Origin: Riptortus pedestris
Lineage: Eukaryota > Arthropoda > Insecta > Hemiptera > Alydidae
NCBI GenBank assembly: GCA_019009955.1
Contig: CM032233.1
Span: 96,679,501-96,743,500 of the forward strand
Length of the DNA stretch: 64,000 nt
Reading direction: 5' to 3'
The notes under the pieces are model-generated. The model was given only the letters and a program-made list of their open reading frames with translations. It ran no database searches and was not told the DNA's origin. Shown piece after piece: positions 44,636 to 56,769 of this stretch (the first letter of the stretch is position 1; each line of letters opens with the position of its first letter). The translations under genes and the position numbers were made by a program.

Positions 44636-45352
44636 AGAAATAATACAACAAAGGTTAACGCTAGCCTCCGTTTAGTAAGGTTTGTTTATCAGTTAGCTAT
44701 GTAAGACACACCCTGATAGCCTAACTGACATCCTTTTACTTCTGCATGATTTTCCTTGGCCTTTCGAGTCAGCTTTTGACGCTTAAGGAAATTGCAAGAG
44801 TGGCAAACTTAAATTTCCAACGCTGCCTGACAAGCAAATCTCGATTGTAAATCATGAACCGCGTACCTCTTAACTTCTGAAAGGCCATTCGTTTCCCCCA
44901 TCCAATTCTGCACCCATAAACACTACAGACGTGAAATTCTCTCCTAAAACAAGTGGAAATACTTAGGCTATAACTAATTTTAGTAAATATTTTTATTTTG
45001 TAAATTTCTCTCAAAGGTTATCAAGTATTGAGATTGTATAAAGATTACATCAAATGCACATCGATTCTATCTAGTTTGAATATTAACAAAAAAATTTAAA
45101 AAAAAAAAAAAAAAGTTCCTATCTTCGTTAGTAACATAGGATTAACTCAGAATAGATGTAAGAATTGCCAAATGGTAAATAAATAAAAATTAAGATGTAG
45201 TTTAAATTATAAATGGATATAACGATATAAATGAGGATATAATAATATTTACAACTTATATAAACACAATTTGCTCACAAAATCCAGGTACTTATCAAAA
45301 ATGAGAGTTACAGATATTACCGGAAAATGATAACCTTATAGTTGTTTGCCCT
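44636..45352. other. Low-copy spacer
   Basis: A weak family A 5' trace (CATCGATTCTATCTAG) lies near 45058, followed by an A-run. Otherwise nothing recognised. Confidence 0.4.
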
Positions 45353-45354
45353 AA

Positions 45355-45757
45355 AACCTTACGAAAGGGGCTGCGTAAACTAAGCAGATTTCCCACGTGA
45401 AGCTATACAATAGAGAAATCTTTATACGAGAGCCGTCTCTCTATACTTTCGTTATCGGCCCACATTTAATAAAAATACAAATATCTCGGTTAATATTCAA
45501 GATAGAGAATATATGTATAGAACAATATTTATAGTAATTGTAATTTGCAATAAGATTGGTTCTATACAATTTTTTGATCCGACGTATGGTAACGGAGATA
45601 TTTTGAATTTTCAAAAAACCTCCCCTCTAACCCCCCCCCCCGTCCCCCTGGTCCGATTTCAGCCGTTAACGAACTTGATCTTTCTTTTTACATAAAACGA
45701 CTAAATATCGAGTTTGGTAACGATTAAACAATAATTGCGACCGCTAGAGCGGTAACA

Positions 45758-45818
<61 letters not shown>

Positions 45819-45938
45819 TACGGACCTCATTTTCGTCATCTCCTGGGTAGGATCGATGGACATTTGAAGAAAAATTTCGAAAATCGCGTCATGAGTACAA
45901 CCTCAATAGCTGATTTCCCTTAAGGGAAATCTGCTAAA
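45355..45938 (-). mobile_element. Family A element, nearly complete
   Basis: It lacks the outermost GTCCGTCACG bases. Subterminal repeat, short body, a 54-bp TA core (45761-45814), 5' flank and intact palindromic end are in order. Confidence 0.8.
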
Positions 45939-45959
45939 AAGAAACGATCCAACTTAGGA

Positions 45960-46350
45960 GAAGGTATAGGAAATTGAGTGTACTATAAATATTTTCATAT
46001 ACATTTATTCACTATCTTTGAATATTAACCGAGATATTTGCATATTTTCAGTTTTCAGCCTTTAGCAAACCCACACTTCTTCACTCATGTCACATAAACA
46101 ATACTCTGTTATATAATAAATCACTTTATTTGAAGCTTAAATACCAAATATTGTTTTCAAGAGACCTTTATTATACGAGATACATGCATATATGTTAAGA
46201 CGGGGGGGGGGCTCCGTCTTAAGTTCTTAGATTACTAAAATTTGAGTGATTGAGGTAAAATGTATTCTGATTCATTATAAATTACAGTACTAGATATAGT
46301 ACATGGTTTCCAATGAAATTGATATGTTGTATTCAGATTTATTTCAGTAA
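45960..46350 (+). mobile_element. Family A body fragment
   Basis: Body blocks from TGTACTATAAATATTTTCAT to ATTTATTTCAGTAATTTTAG with the G-run near 46202. It has no ends and joins the next copy directly. Confidence 0.7.
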
Positions 46351-46475
46351 TTTTAGCCGTTTTCCCTTAAGGAAAATCAGCTATTGAGGTCGTACTCATG
46401 ACGCGATTTTCGAAAAATTTCTTCAAATGCCCAACGATCCTACCCAGGAGATGACGAAAATGAGGTCCGTTCAAA

Positions 46476-46540
<65 letters not shown>

Positions 46541-46846
46541 CTTTTGACGCTCTAGCGGTCGCAATTTTTGGTTGATCGTTACCAAACTCGATATTTAAAC
46601 GTTTTATGCAAAAAGACAAGTCCGTTAATGGCTGAAATCGGACCAGTGGGAGTGGGGTTTACATTTATTCTCTATCTTGAATATTAACCTTGAATGTAGG
46701 CGAATAACGGACGAGTGAGTTTCCCCTCGAAAATCTAGTTCGGCCGTTTCCGTAACTGTTCAGCTCTCATATGGAGATTTCTCTATTGTATAACTTCACG
46801 TGGGGAATCTGCTTAGTTTACGTAGCACCTTCGTGACGGACTTTTT
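46351..46846 (+). mobile_element. Family A element, complete short copy
   Basis: TTTTAGCCGTTTTCCCTTAA, a 5' flank, a 58-bp TA core (46480-46537), a truncated body with the TTCGGCCGTTTCCGTAACTG cassette and GGGAATCTGCTTAGTTTACG, then GACGGACTTTT. About 500 bp. The next copy starts in its terminal T-run. Confidence 0.8.
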
Positions 46847-47090
46847 TTTCTTTCCGGCGAAGAATTTTCTATCCATCTGTTCACATCTTAGAGGTTGGCG
46901 GACCTGTTTGTTCACAATTTAGGCGCTTTCCTTTTGGAGGTTATTAAAATTGACTGAATGATTTCTCATTACCGTCTGTATATATTCACTTAATATTGAC
47001 GGTGGTGTTGTGATGCCAGGATGTAGATTTATCTATTGCAAAACTTCACGAGGTAAATCTGCTTAGTTTACTCAGCCAGTGACTGACTTT
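46847..47090 (+). mobile_element. Family A 3' part, tandem
   Basis: TTTCTTTCCGGCGAAGAATT, ATGATTTCTCATTACCG, ATCTGCTTAGTTTACTCAGC and a degraded GACTGACTTTTTT end. Confidence 0.7.
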
Positions 47091-48183
47091 TTTACTCCAT
47101 CCTCAAGCATCTGCATTAAAGAACATCTTGAGTACCCCTGAACTTCCAAGTTCTGTATACATTGTCTTCTTATTTGGTGAGAAAAAGAGAATAGAATTCC
47201 TGGCACATAACACATGTGTACTGAAACGTAACTCCTGTAGATAACAGGCATAGACAATTGGTGACAGACTCGATTTTAGTATTAGGATTTCCAGGCCCGA
47301 ACATTGTAAATGAACATAGGAACAGGGATATACAGGGTGTCCCGTATATGCGGGCCACAATCGAAATATCTTTGAAACCGTTAGACATATCGCAAAATTG
47401 AAAAGGACCAGAATTGTAGTGCTCATCAATGACCTTTCAGATGCGCTATTTATCTATCCCAAAAAATTAGTTTAAACTATTAAGTGGGCCCTCAAAAGTT
47501 GGCGTTTCCTGTTTACCCCACATTTTTAATATATTTTTGAAAACTATTCAAGAAATTAAGAAACATGTGTATTTTTGTTTCGCTAAGTATTTAGAGTCTA
47601 TATTCTATGTCACAAGTGCAAATTTGATGTCTATCGCCCCCAAAAATGACTTTTTTTTTTGGGTAATTGCAGTTATAACCACAGATCAATTAAAAATATT
47701 CTACTTACCAAGCGGTCCAAGCACTCTAGCTACTTCTTTCAGCAATAATTTTCGGAGATTTCATCCATAAAATAAGGAGCGTTTAATGTAAATATTCAGG
47801 TTTTTTGAGCAATTCTTTGTCTTACATTCACTTATGTGCACAGCCTAATAATAGCCAAAACCCCCAAAAAAAAAAAAAAATTAACATTATTTTTATGGAT
47901 ATTTCAACAACAATTGGACCAGAAGAAATTTTAAGTATGACGTATTTTCTGTTTTGAGGTAATGTAAGGATATCATAAACACCAATAAATAAAAAGTTCC
48001 TTTATTATTATTTTCTACGAGGTACAATACAGGTAATTTTAAAACTATACATTGCTTTACACAGTATTTTTAAAAAATACTTATAGGTACGAGGAGTTTG
48101 GCGACCACTTAATCTCTAAATATTTAGTGAAACCAAAGCGTACAAGTGTTTCTTTATTTTTTGAGTAGTTTTTTTTTTACAAA
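47091..48183. other. Low-copy spacer containing a mariner-like end
   Basis: TATACAGGGTGTCCCGTATA at about 47334 resembles a Tc1/mariner inverted end, but no partner end or transposase follows. Overlapping minus-strand frames at 47072-47429 have no domain features. An A-run is at 47864-47880. Confidence 0.4.
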
Positions 48184-48185
48184 AA

Positions 48186-48415
48186 TGTGTGGGTCTCAGG
48201 TTAGCCATGAGAGTTAAAGCGTTGACCTTTATCTCACATGGTAAACCTAGAGTGGCGAGTTCGATTCTCGCCTGGGCAAAGGAAATTATTTAGTGAGGAA
48301 ATTCATTAAATAACATCCTAAAATCCCATCCTGGCTAGGAAAGGGTGGTAACCTGTAGATAACCCGTCCCGATTAGCCTGAGTTTTAAAAGTGGACGTTA
48401 ATAAATAATAATAGT
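48186..48415 (+). mobile_element. tRNA-derived SINE, full length
   Basis: Head TCAGGTTAGCCATGAGAGTT (A-box region), B box GCGAGTTCGATTCTCGCC with consensus GTTCGATTC, then the body and tail GTGGACGTTAATAAATAATA. The best preserved head in the window. A family A copy begins immediately after its tail. Confidence 0.88.
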
Positions 48416-48962
48416 AAAAAGTCCGTCACGCAGGGGCTGTGTAAACTAAGCAGATTTCCCACGTGAAGTTTTACAATAGTGAAATCTGCCTAATAACAAC
48501 TATAGTAGTAAGAAACCTCTAAACCTAAAACATTATTTAGGGCGTAATAACCCAGAGGTTTCTATCCCCAAAAAACAGTTAACCTAACCTCTAAACCTAT
48601 TCACGAGGGACGGGTAGTTATGGAAACGGCCGCCAGAGCTCTCGGCGGAAAGTTCGAACATAGCCTACTGGTGACCACACGCAGATTACAAATGCAAATA
48701 TCTCGGTTAATATTCAAGATAGAGAATAAATGCATATAACAATATTTATAGTAAATTTAATTTGCAATAAGATTGATTTTATAAATTTTTTCGATCCGAT
48801 GCATAACAACGGAGATATATTGAAATTCTCCTCCTCTAAACACCCCCTCCCACTCGCTCGATTTTAGCCGTTAACGAGCTTGATCTTCATTTTTACATAA
48901 AACGATTAAATACCGAGTTTGGTGACGATTAAACAAAAATTGCGACCGCTAGAGTGTTAACA

Positions 48963-49007
<45 letters not shown>

Positions 49008-49131
49008 TTGAACGGACCTCATTTTCGTCATCTCCTGGGTAGGATCGATGGACATTTGAAGAAATATTTCGAAAATCGCGTCATGAGTACGACCTCAATA
49101 GCTGATTTCCCTTAAGGGAAATCTGCTAAAA
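48416..49131 (-). mobile_element. Family A element, complete, cassette type 2
   Basis: AAAAAGTCCGTCACGCAGGG to AAGGGAAATCTGCTAAAA. Both termini, the type 2 cassette (GGCCGCCAGAGCTCTCGGCG), the C-rich block and a TA core (48965-49003) are present in 716 bp. Close to the copies at 19979-20604 and 22634-23362. Confidence 0.87.
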
Positions 49132-49183
49132 TGTTGAGTACAGAGTAAACGCCTATTAATAGTTAAAACTAAAGTTTTTGGTG

Positions 49184-49184
<1 letters not shown>

Positions 49185-49242
<58 letters not shown>

Positions 49243-49345
49243 AAGCGGACCTCATTTTAGTCGTCTCCTGTGTAGGAGCGATGGGAATTTGAAGAATTTT
49301 TTCGAAAATCGCATCATGAGAACGACCTCATTGGTGGGATTGACT
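49185..49345 (-). mobile_element. Family A 5' flank with (TA)n core
   Basis: (TA)n (49185-49237), AAGCGGACCTCATTTTAGTC, TAGGAGCGATGGG and GAACGACCTCATTGG. The palindrome is lost. Confidence 0.75.
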
Positions 49346-49364
49346 ATAGCTAGTTGTTAAAACG

Positions 49365-49712
49365 TACATAGCAACAATAAGATTGATTCTATACAATTTT
49401 TCGATTCGACGCATAATAACGGAGATATTTCGAATTTTCGAAATTCCAACCTCTACACCGATTTACTCCCTGGTCCGATTTCAGCCATTAACGAACTTGA
49501 TCTTTAGTTTTACATAAAACGAATAACGTTTGGTAACGAGCAAACCAAAATTGCGACCGCTAGAGCGTTAACAGACAAATAAATGTATAATTTTGAACGG
49601 ACCTCATTTTCGTCATCTCCTGGGTAGGATCGATGGACATTTGAGGAAAATTTTCGAAAATCGCGTCATGAGTACGACCTCAATAGCTGATTTCCCTGCA
49701 AGGCTGCTAAAA
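49365..49712 (-). mobile_element. Family A 5' half without (TA)n
   Basis: Body from ACAATAAGATTGATTC; the core is only AAATAAATGTA; a damaged terminus GATTTCCCTGCAAGGCTGCT ends it. Confidence 0.75.
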
Positions 49713-49794
49713 GATTCAGCCTTACCACGGAGGCGGTCACGTCAAGGCTCATAAGATCTTCATCCATTGATTTTCTGCCGTTGCACCTTTAAAT

Positions 49795-49935
49795 ATTACT
49801 GATCCCAGTACAGTATGGGTATATGTTCCTCACTACGGCAGAGAAAGAGAATAGACGTTGAGATGAAATCACAAGCGTGTCATTCCGGCACGGGAAAATC
49901 TGCATAGTTTACGCCCCGCTCGCGAGACGTTTTTT
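49795..49935 (+). mobile_element. Family A 3' end, diverged
   Basis: GTGTCATTCCGGCACGGGAA, AATCTGCATAGTTTACG, GCGAGACGTTTTTT. Confidence 0.55.
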
Positions 49936-50369
49936 TTTTTAATTGATTCTTCACGGGTTCTAGGGAAGGACGAGTGGAAAACAAGATTATCTGCATCAAG
50001 AATAATTGGAATTTGATTGAAATCTCTGTTGGCTATTATTTATTTTCTCCTTTTAATTTCAGCGTTTTTCACTTGTATTTTACACCTTCTGTGTTTTTAT
50101 TGCCCAGTTTCTTTATTTTGCAGATTCCTTAGAAAAATCATATCACTTTCCAATAAATAATAATCTTCGGATATGATTAACATGTTTAGTCTTGGCAGCC
50201 GAATTGTTTTGAGCATTTAAATCTATTTTGTTTTTTTAATCTGTCCCTCCTTCATCTTTGAAGTGCAGCTTTCATGAAGGTAATATCTAGTTGCTAAAAA
50301 AAGTTCATTGTTAAATTATACAATTAATGTTGTTTCGAGTTAAAATTTATATAATTGCTGTTCTACATT
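49936..50369. other. AT-rich spacer
   Basis: No recognisable feature. Confidence 0.4.
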
Positions 50370-50370
50370 T

Positions 50371-50861
50371 TTGCTGCATATACTAAGCAGATTTCCCACG
50401 TGAAGGTTGGGGGGGGGGGGTCACCAGGACATATTTGCATGTATCTCTTATAATAAAGGTCTCTTGAATACAATTTTGGGTATTTAAACTTCGAATAATG
50501 TGATTTATTATGCAGCAGAGTATTGTTAAGTCACTTGAGTAGAAGTGGCGGTTTGCTGATAGCTAAAAACTGAAAAATGCAAAAATCTTGGTTAATATTC
50601 AAGATAGTGAAGAAATGTATATAACAATATTTATAGTAAATTTAATGTGCAATAGGATTGGTTCTATACAATTTTTCGATTTAACCTATGGTAACGGAGA
50701 TATTTCGAATTTTTTAAAATCCTCCCCTCTAAACCCCCCCCCCCCCCTCCCCCTGACCCAATTTCAGCCGTTAACAAACTTGATCTTTCTTTTTACATAA
50801 AACGACTAAATATCGATTTTGGTAACGAACAAACAAAAATTGCGCGCTAGAGCGTTAACAG

Positions 50862-50907
<46 letters not shown>

Positions 50908-51029
50908 GAACGGATTTCATTTTCGTCATCTCCTGGATAGGATCGATGGACATTTGAAGAAATTTTTCGAAAATCGCGTCCTAAGTACGACCTCAATAGC
51001 TGATTTCCCTTAAGGGAAATCTGCTAAAA
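50371..51029 (-). mobile_element. Family A element, near-complete
   Basis: CTGCATATACTAAGCAGATT, a G-run, the body, a C-run, (TA)n core (50868-50902) and intact 5' end. It is joined directly to the next copy. Confidence 0.8.
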
Positions 51030-51034
51030 GGGAG

Positions 51035-51485
51035 AGGGTGTCGACAGAAAGTATTTGCATAAATATGACAAAGTAAAAGTTCAATGAAAACACTATTTGG
51101 TATTTACCTAATATTCATGATACAGAAAATATGTATAGAAGAAGATTTATATATCATTCTCAATTAGCAATAAGATTGGTTCTACACAATTTTTCGATCC
51201 GACGTATAGTAACGGAGATACTTCGAATTTTCGAAATTCTCCCTTATAAATCCCCCCCTCTCCCACTGGTCCGATTTCAGCCATTAATGAGCTTGATCTT
51301 TTTTGTATATAGAGCGATTAAATATCAAGTTTGGTATCGATCAAACAAAACTTGCGACCGCTAGAGCGTTAACAGACAAATATGGGCCACATTTTAGTCA
51401 TCTCCTTGGTAGGATCGATGGATATTTCAGGAAATTTCCTGAAAATCGCGTCATGAGTACGGCTCTTAAGGGGAATCTGTTAAAA
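51035..51485 (-). mobile_element. Family A element without core
   Basis: Body from GTATTTGCATAAATATGAC to GCGTTAACAGACAAATATGG, then CACATTTTAGTCATCTCCTT and a damaged 5' end TTAAGGGGAATCTGTTAAAA. It stands in tandem with 50371-51029. Confidence 0.75.
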
Positions 51486-51529
51486 TGATCGAAATAAAAT
51501 GTATACGCACACGTACACACATGCTAATG

Positions 51530-51670
51530 CTCTAGCGGCCTCAATTTTAGGTATCAGCTAAAAAGGCCAGGAAAACAGCTATTGAGGTCATACTCATGAA
51601 ATGATTTCCGAAAAATTTCTTAAAATGTCCATCTATCCTACCCCGCAGATGAAGAAAATGACTTCCAATC

Positions 51671-51715
<45 letters not shown>
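51530..51715 (+). mobile_element. Family A 5' end with (TA)n core
   Basis: AACAGCTATTGAGGTCATAC, TCCATCTATCCTACCC, GACTTCCAATCAAAATTATA and TA (51676-51715). It then passes into unrelated sequence. Confidence 0.7.
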
Positions 51716-51721
<6 letters not shown>

Positions 51722-52187
51722 GAGATGGGTGTTGTGTTTGATGGTGTTTTGTTTATGCAATTTACATTCCCACCCTTAATGCTGAATAAATGTTGGCCAA
51801 GTATTAAACCGATAGAAGGCTGTAGGAGCAGAGCTGTAGAAGTCTATAAAAGGGTGCCATAAACCAAAATGAGAGCAATTAACACTTCTCCTAGCTCCCA
51901 GGCCTATACTTATCATCTTTTTTTCCTCTTCGTTATTTTCTGCGACAGAAATGCCAATCACTCTGTTCAGGGTAAACGTTTTACCCGCTGCATTTAAGAT
52001 AGGTGCACCATTATTCTTATGTGGCTCGCCATTTACTCTTTATAACAGTTATAAAACCATATACGAAGTTGACAGTGATTATTAGATTCACAAAGGGAAT
52101 AAAAAAACGGCCTAGACACGGAATATTGATAATTAATTCCAATACTAATCATTAGTAGGAAATACGAAAACCTATATATTAAGAAAC

Positions 52188-52192
<5 letters not shown>
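51716..52192. other. Low-copy segment between two (TA)n runs
   Basis: Unidentified, less AT-rich. It sits between a family A core and the TA run of a Helitron, so it may be another insertion in the same core. The minus-strand frame at 51776-51961 has no features. Confidence 0.35.

Positions 52193-52233
<41 letters not shown>
52193..52233. repeat. (TA)n microsatellite
   Basis: TA run at the 5' edge of a family B element. Confidence 0.95.
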
Positions 52234-52235
<2 letters not shown>

Positions 52236-52238
<3 letters not shown>

Positions 52239-53312
52239 GGAACCTCTGTCTGTACATTGATTTTTTTCGCGAAATTTCACGACAACTTTTCGTTTCACAT
52301 GTCATAGACACCATAACTGCATTTTGTTTCTTTCGTGTATGTTTGTTTCTTTGTTACTTTTTAACGCATAAACGGCTGAGCCGAATTTTATGAAACTTGG
52401 TATGTATATTACTTCTGACCCAACTTAGACTTTAGGCTATATTAATATTCTCTCAGACGAACAGGAGTGGGGGTTATAAGGGAGGCCTGAAATTAAAAAT
52501 AGCGATTATTCGTTTCGTATTGGTTTTTCGGCAAATACGCACATAACAAAAGTTATTTATTTTATTATTTAGAGTAACGTTTGTTATATACACTTTCGTC
52601 GTATATCTAAATATAAATGAGTTATACGCTAAAAAATATAGCGGGAGTCAAAAATTTTATTTAGCACAAAAGAATCAACCGAACTAAATAAAACTCGGTA
52701 CGTGTATTACGGCTAATGCCTTCATTATAACAAGCCATACCAACATTTCTAGGGACGGGCAGGAGTGGGGGTTGTAAGGGATGCCTGAATTTAAAAATAG
52801 CGATATTTCGTTTTCTATTCGGTTTCGGCAAATATGAACACAACAAAAGTTGTTTATTTTGTTATTTAGAGTATCTTTTGTGATATTCATTTTTGTCTTT
52901 TAACAATGTATAAACATTGCTTTATTGGGCACTAAGGATTGAACCGATCTTAACAAAACTCGGTATGTCAATTAGCATTAATTTTTCCATGATTATAATC
53001 TATATTAAAATGTTTAGGTTAGAACGGGAGAGGGGGTTATAAAGGAGGCCTGAAATAAAAATTCGAGATATTTCATTGTCTATTTGTTTTTCGACAAACA
53101 TGCACATAACAAAAACTGTTTTATTTTTTATTTAGATTAACTTTTGTTTTATACATTTCTCCAATAACAATGTGTGGAGCAAGTAATTTGCGTAGAAATA
53201 TTTATATGCTCAACTATACATTTCAATTTGAACTCTCAGGTACCTCACCTGGAATAATTAATTCAAATCTACGTTAATATTTGTCTTTAATGACTGAAAT
53301 CTATGCATAATG
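52236..53312 (+). mobile_element. Family B Helitron-like element, 3'-truncated
   Basis: It runs from ATTGGAACCTCTGTCTGTAC through three module-like repeats (AGGAGTGGGGGTTATAAGGG near 52463 and later diverged ones). It fades near GCATAATGCAAGAG, without the CCGGG hairpin or CTAG. Confidence 0.75.
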
Positions 53313-53740
53313 CAAGAGTTTTAATGATTTTTGCTTAACTCGGGGTACCATAGTCACACGCCTTACTGAGAGAGACTCCACTTTACACCTCTGTAAATTA
53401 AACCCCTCTAGATAGATTTCTGATTGAAAAATCAGACAGCAGCCCCATGATATTTATTTATTTAAGATGCCGCTAAAATAACGATTCATCTCTTTAAGAT
53501 TGCCCCGTGATAGTGTGAAGGAAATGAAAAGCCTTAAGTAAAGTTAAGGCATCGGAAAGGGGAAAACTACCATTTACTTATACAAATACTGAATAAGAAA
53601 ATTCTTCATATTTTAAAGATCATAAAAAAAAAAAAAAAAAAAAAAAAACCTCAGGAGCAATTCCTTTTCTACAAATAATAAACATCAATTTATAATGTTC
53701 CAAGGATAATTTTATGCAAAATTAAAACAATTATAAGTGT
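53313..53740. other. AT-rich spacer with a long A-run
   Basis: Poly-A at 53623-53647; no element ends identified. Confidence 0.4.
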
Positions 53741-53959
53741 TAATTTATTAACGTCCACTTTTTGAAACTAAAGCTAATTGGGACGGGTTACCTACAGGTT
53801 ACCACCCTTTTCTAGCCAGGGTGGGACTAAGGATTTTATTTAATGAATTCCGTCATTAAATAAATTCCTATTGCCCAGGCGGGAATCGAACTCACCATTA
53901 TAGGTTTACCTTGTGAGATTAAGGTCAACGCTTTAACTCGCATGGCTAAACTGAGTCCC
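53741..53959 (-). mobile_element. tRNA-derived SINE, full length, base of a tandem array
   Basis: On the minus strand the head lies at the right side (GCCATGCGAGTTAAAGCG, GTGAGTTCGATTCCCGCC) and the tail at 53741 (GTGGACGTTAATAAATT). Its head continues into the tandem array. Confidence 0.85.
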
Positions 53960-54697
53960 AACTCGCTACTCTATGTTTACCATGTGAGGTTAAGGCTGAC
54001 GCTTTAACTGATATAGCTAACCTGATCCCTAATAATCCTCTGCCCAAGCGAGAATCGAACTCGCCACTCTAGGCTTACCATGTGAGATTACGGTGAACGC
54101 TTTAACTCACATGGCTAAACTGAGCCCCAACTCGCTGCTCTAGGTTTACCATGTGAGATTACGGTCAACGCTTTAACTCACATGGCTAAACTAAGCCCCA
54201 ACTCGCTGCTCTAGGTTTACCATGTGAGATTAAGGCTAACGCTTTAACTCACATGGCTAAACTGAGCCCCAACTCGCTGCTCTAGGTTTACCATGTGAGA
54301 TTAAGGCTAACGCTTTAACTCACATGGCTAAACTGAGCCCCAACTCGCTGCTCTAGGTTTACCATGTGAGATTACGGTGAACGCTTTAACTCACATGGCT
54401 AAACTGAGCCCCAACTCGCTGCTCTAGGTTTACCATGTGAGATTAAGGCTAACGCTTTAACTGATATGACTAACCTGAGCCCTAATAAATCCTCTGCCCA
54501 GGAGAGAATCGAACTCGCCACTCTAGGTTTACCATGTGAGATTACGGTCAACGCTTTAACTCACATGGCTAAACTGAGCCCCAACTCGCTGCTCTAGGTT
54601 TACCATGTGAGATTAAGGCTAACGCTTTAACTGATATGACGAACCTGAGCCCTAATAAATTCTTTTGCCCAGGCGGGAATCGAACTCGCCACTCGTA
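53889..54697 (-). repeat. Satellite-like array of SINE tRNA-head monomers (71 bp and 98-100 bp)
   Basis: Monomers begin (plus strand, AACTCG/AACTCA) at 53889, 53960, 54058, 54129, 54200, 54271, 54342, 54413, 54512 and 54583, ending at 54683. Seven are exactly 71 bp and three are 98, 99 and 100 bp. Each carries CTCTAGGTTTACCATGTGAG and ACGCTTTAACTCACATGGCT or variants. Only the long ones end with GCCCAGGCGGGAATCGAACT, the B-box side of the tRNA head. Mixed lengths with constant 71-bp steps suggest unequal exchange from a duplicated head. Confidence 0.9.
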
Positions 54698-54714
54698 AAA
54701 AAAATATGAAAACT

Positions 54715-55054
54715 TGATTATTCAAATCATTTTTATTTCTCAACTAGTTTCCATATGACACCTCAACAGGAGAAGTCTAACTACACAAACTAAATTAGCG
54801 GCTGCATATTTCTCTATGACCTTCCACTAGCCGTACTAATCGGAGAATGGCTTGCAAAGTATGGCAGGTCAAGCTTTTACATATCGATACGTCACGAAAT
54901 AAAAATATATCGATATCCCGAAAGAAGTGTAGTCTAAATCGTAAATGCGAAACTTGTAATTGATTAACTATCACTTTAGAGTTTATCAAGATTATGTAGG
55001 AGGCGTCAGATGCACGCGAAGCTAGTTGAGAAATAAAAATGATTTGAATAATCA
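54715..55054. repeat. Element bounded by a perfect 33-bp inverted repeat
   Basis: TGATTATTCAAATCATTTTT onward (54715-54747) is matched exactly by its inverse at 55022-55054, with 274 bp between. The interior is non-coding, apart from a featureless minus-strand frame. No target duplication was found. Confidence 0.85.
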
Positions 55055-56769
55055 TTCGATGTTTTAATTTTTTTTTTTTTACCTTCCCCTATAGACTACT
55101 AAAGTAAGGTTAAATAGGTCATATTTTAAATATAAAAATATAGTTTGTTAAATTAAACTACCTACAGTTTACTTACAGTTATGAAGTGCTCGGCCCCTCT
55201 TACAGTCGTCGAAACAAACGCTCCGTGATGGGGAGGTCGTTGAAATGCGGAGGAGAATAGGCTAATCAAGAAGCAAAAGATAAAAAGCGGGGACTTAAAA
55301 TTAAAGGATAAAGAGAGAAGGAGAGATGATAAAGGTATCTCAATGCTTAATTGCAAAAAGAAGAACCTTCGCCAAACCTCAATAACAGATTTTCTTCCTT
55401 TGATAAATCACAAACAGACTACTTACTAACAGTAATAAACGTAATGATCAAATACTATTACAAAATAGTGAAAAACAATTAAAAGATTAAAATACAACTA
55501 TACTATCCATTTAATTATCACCCAAAAATATCTTGAAAACTGAAAATTATCTGTAATAGGGTATGTAACGTAGCTTGGGCAGTTTTTGCAGGGGATCCTT
55601 GCCATTAAATTAATTAACCATAATTAATTATGGTTATTATGTAATTATACCATTAAGCTATAAGAAAAATATTGAATGGTTGCAATGCTTACCTATTCTT
55701 GATCTTACAGGCTTGAATCATCTAGTGTGGTGTTCTTGTCATGAGATCCATTGATTGGCACTTAAGAGCGATGTCCAAACTCATTTGTTCAGATCGGAGG
55801 AATTCATAATAAAACGTACCTCTAACGACATTCAGATAAGCGTTAACGCCATATCCAACAAATTCAGGTTGTTAACTTACCAGTTGCAACCCACGATTTT
55901 AGTCGATTTTTAGTTTCAATTTTTTTTCCTTTAGTGCCCATGTAGACGTCGCTGTCGTTGTCTTAGGGCTATAATAGGGTTTATTAAACGAATAGAATTT
56001 TGTGTGTCGATAGCCCAGATTCGTGAATTATACCATTTTTGTAATATTGAGCATATTCCATGTGACAGAATTACAGGAATGAATACCGTTCTCCTTTTAA
56101 GCCTTAAGTATTTTGCATTGTTAACACAGCAATATTGAATATTTTACTATAGATATTCAATATACTTTTTTTTTCCTTTTTTTTATTTAATTAATTTATT
56201 GTTCTATAATGTTTATAATTATTATACAAGAAATATTATAATGCAATGCTGAAATGTGTGTAGTATCCAAAGGATGGAGCACACAACATTTAAATAAATT
56301 CCCACGTTAGAGGGATACTCTGCGTGGAAAACGGGGGAAAAAAACAGGATAGATATATGAAAAAAGAAGTTTGTATTTAACAGAACTAATATGGGCAGCA
56401 TTCAGTAAATAATGTTACTTCTGAATGTTTATTACGAATTTAGTATTTTGAACGAGATGAACAATTAAATTAATAAATTCATTATGTACTTTGCTATAAA
56501 ATTGCAACTGTGTATTTGATAGATAAGAGTGAACATAGGTTAACACAAGATCTGAACTAGTGATTAGGTATTTTAGCAGATATTGATTATTTTTGCTTAG
56601 CATACTTAACAGAGAACGATTTCTTGATCCACTTCCAACTCCAAGTCAATTAAATAGTACTGAAGCATCTGCTGGAATAAGACTTTGGTGATTAGCCGCA
56701 CAAGAACATTTTGATGATGGATGATTCACTTGAAAGAGTGATCGATGTTGAAGGATCCAGGCAAATAGA
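55055..56769. other. Repeat-poor AT-rich region
   Basis: A 22-bp perfect palindrome centred on TAATTAATTA lies at 55615-55636. Otherwise no coding frame, RNA gene or repeat family is recognised. Confidence 0.45.

Noticed and set aside
47334..47353. Full Tc1/mariner element starting at ACAGGGTGTCCCG
   Set aside because: No matching inverted end and no transposase within 1.5 kb; left as a possible lone end.
53889..54697. CRISPR-like array of regularly spaced repeats
   Set aside because: Monomers are contiguous and similar throughout with no unique spacers, and they derive from an adjacent SINE in eukaryotic DNA.
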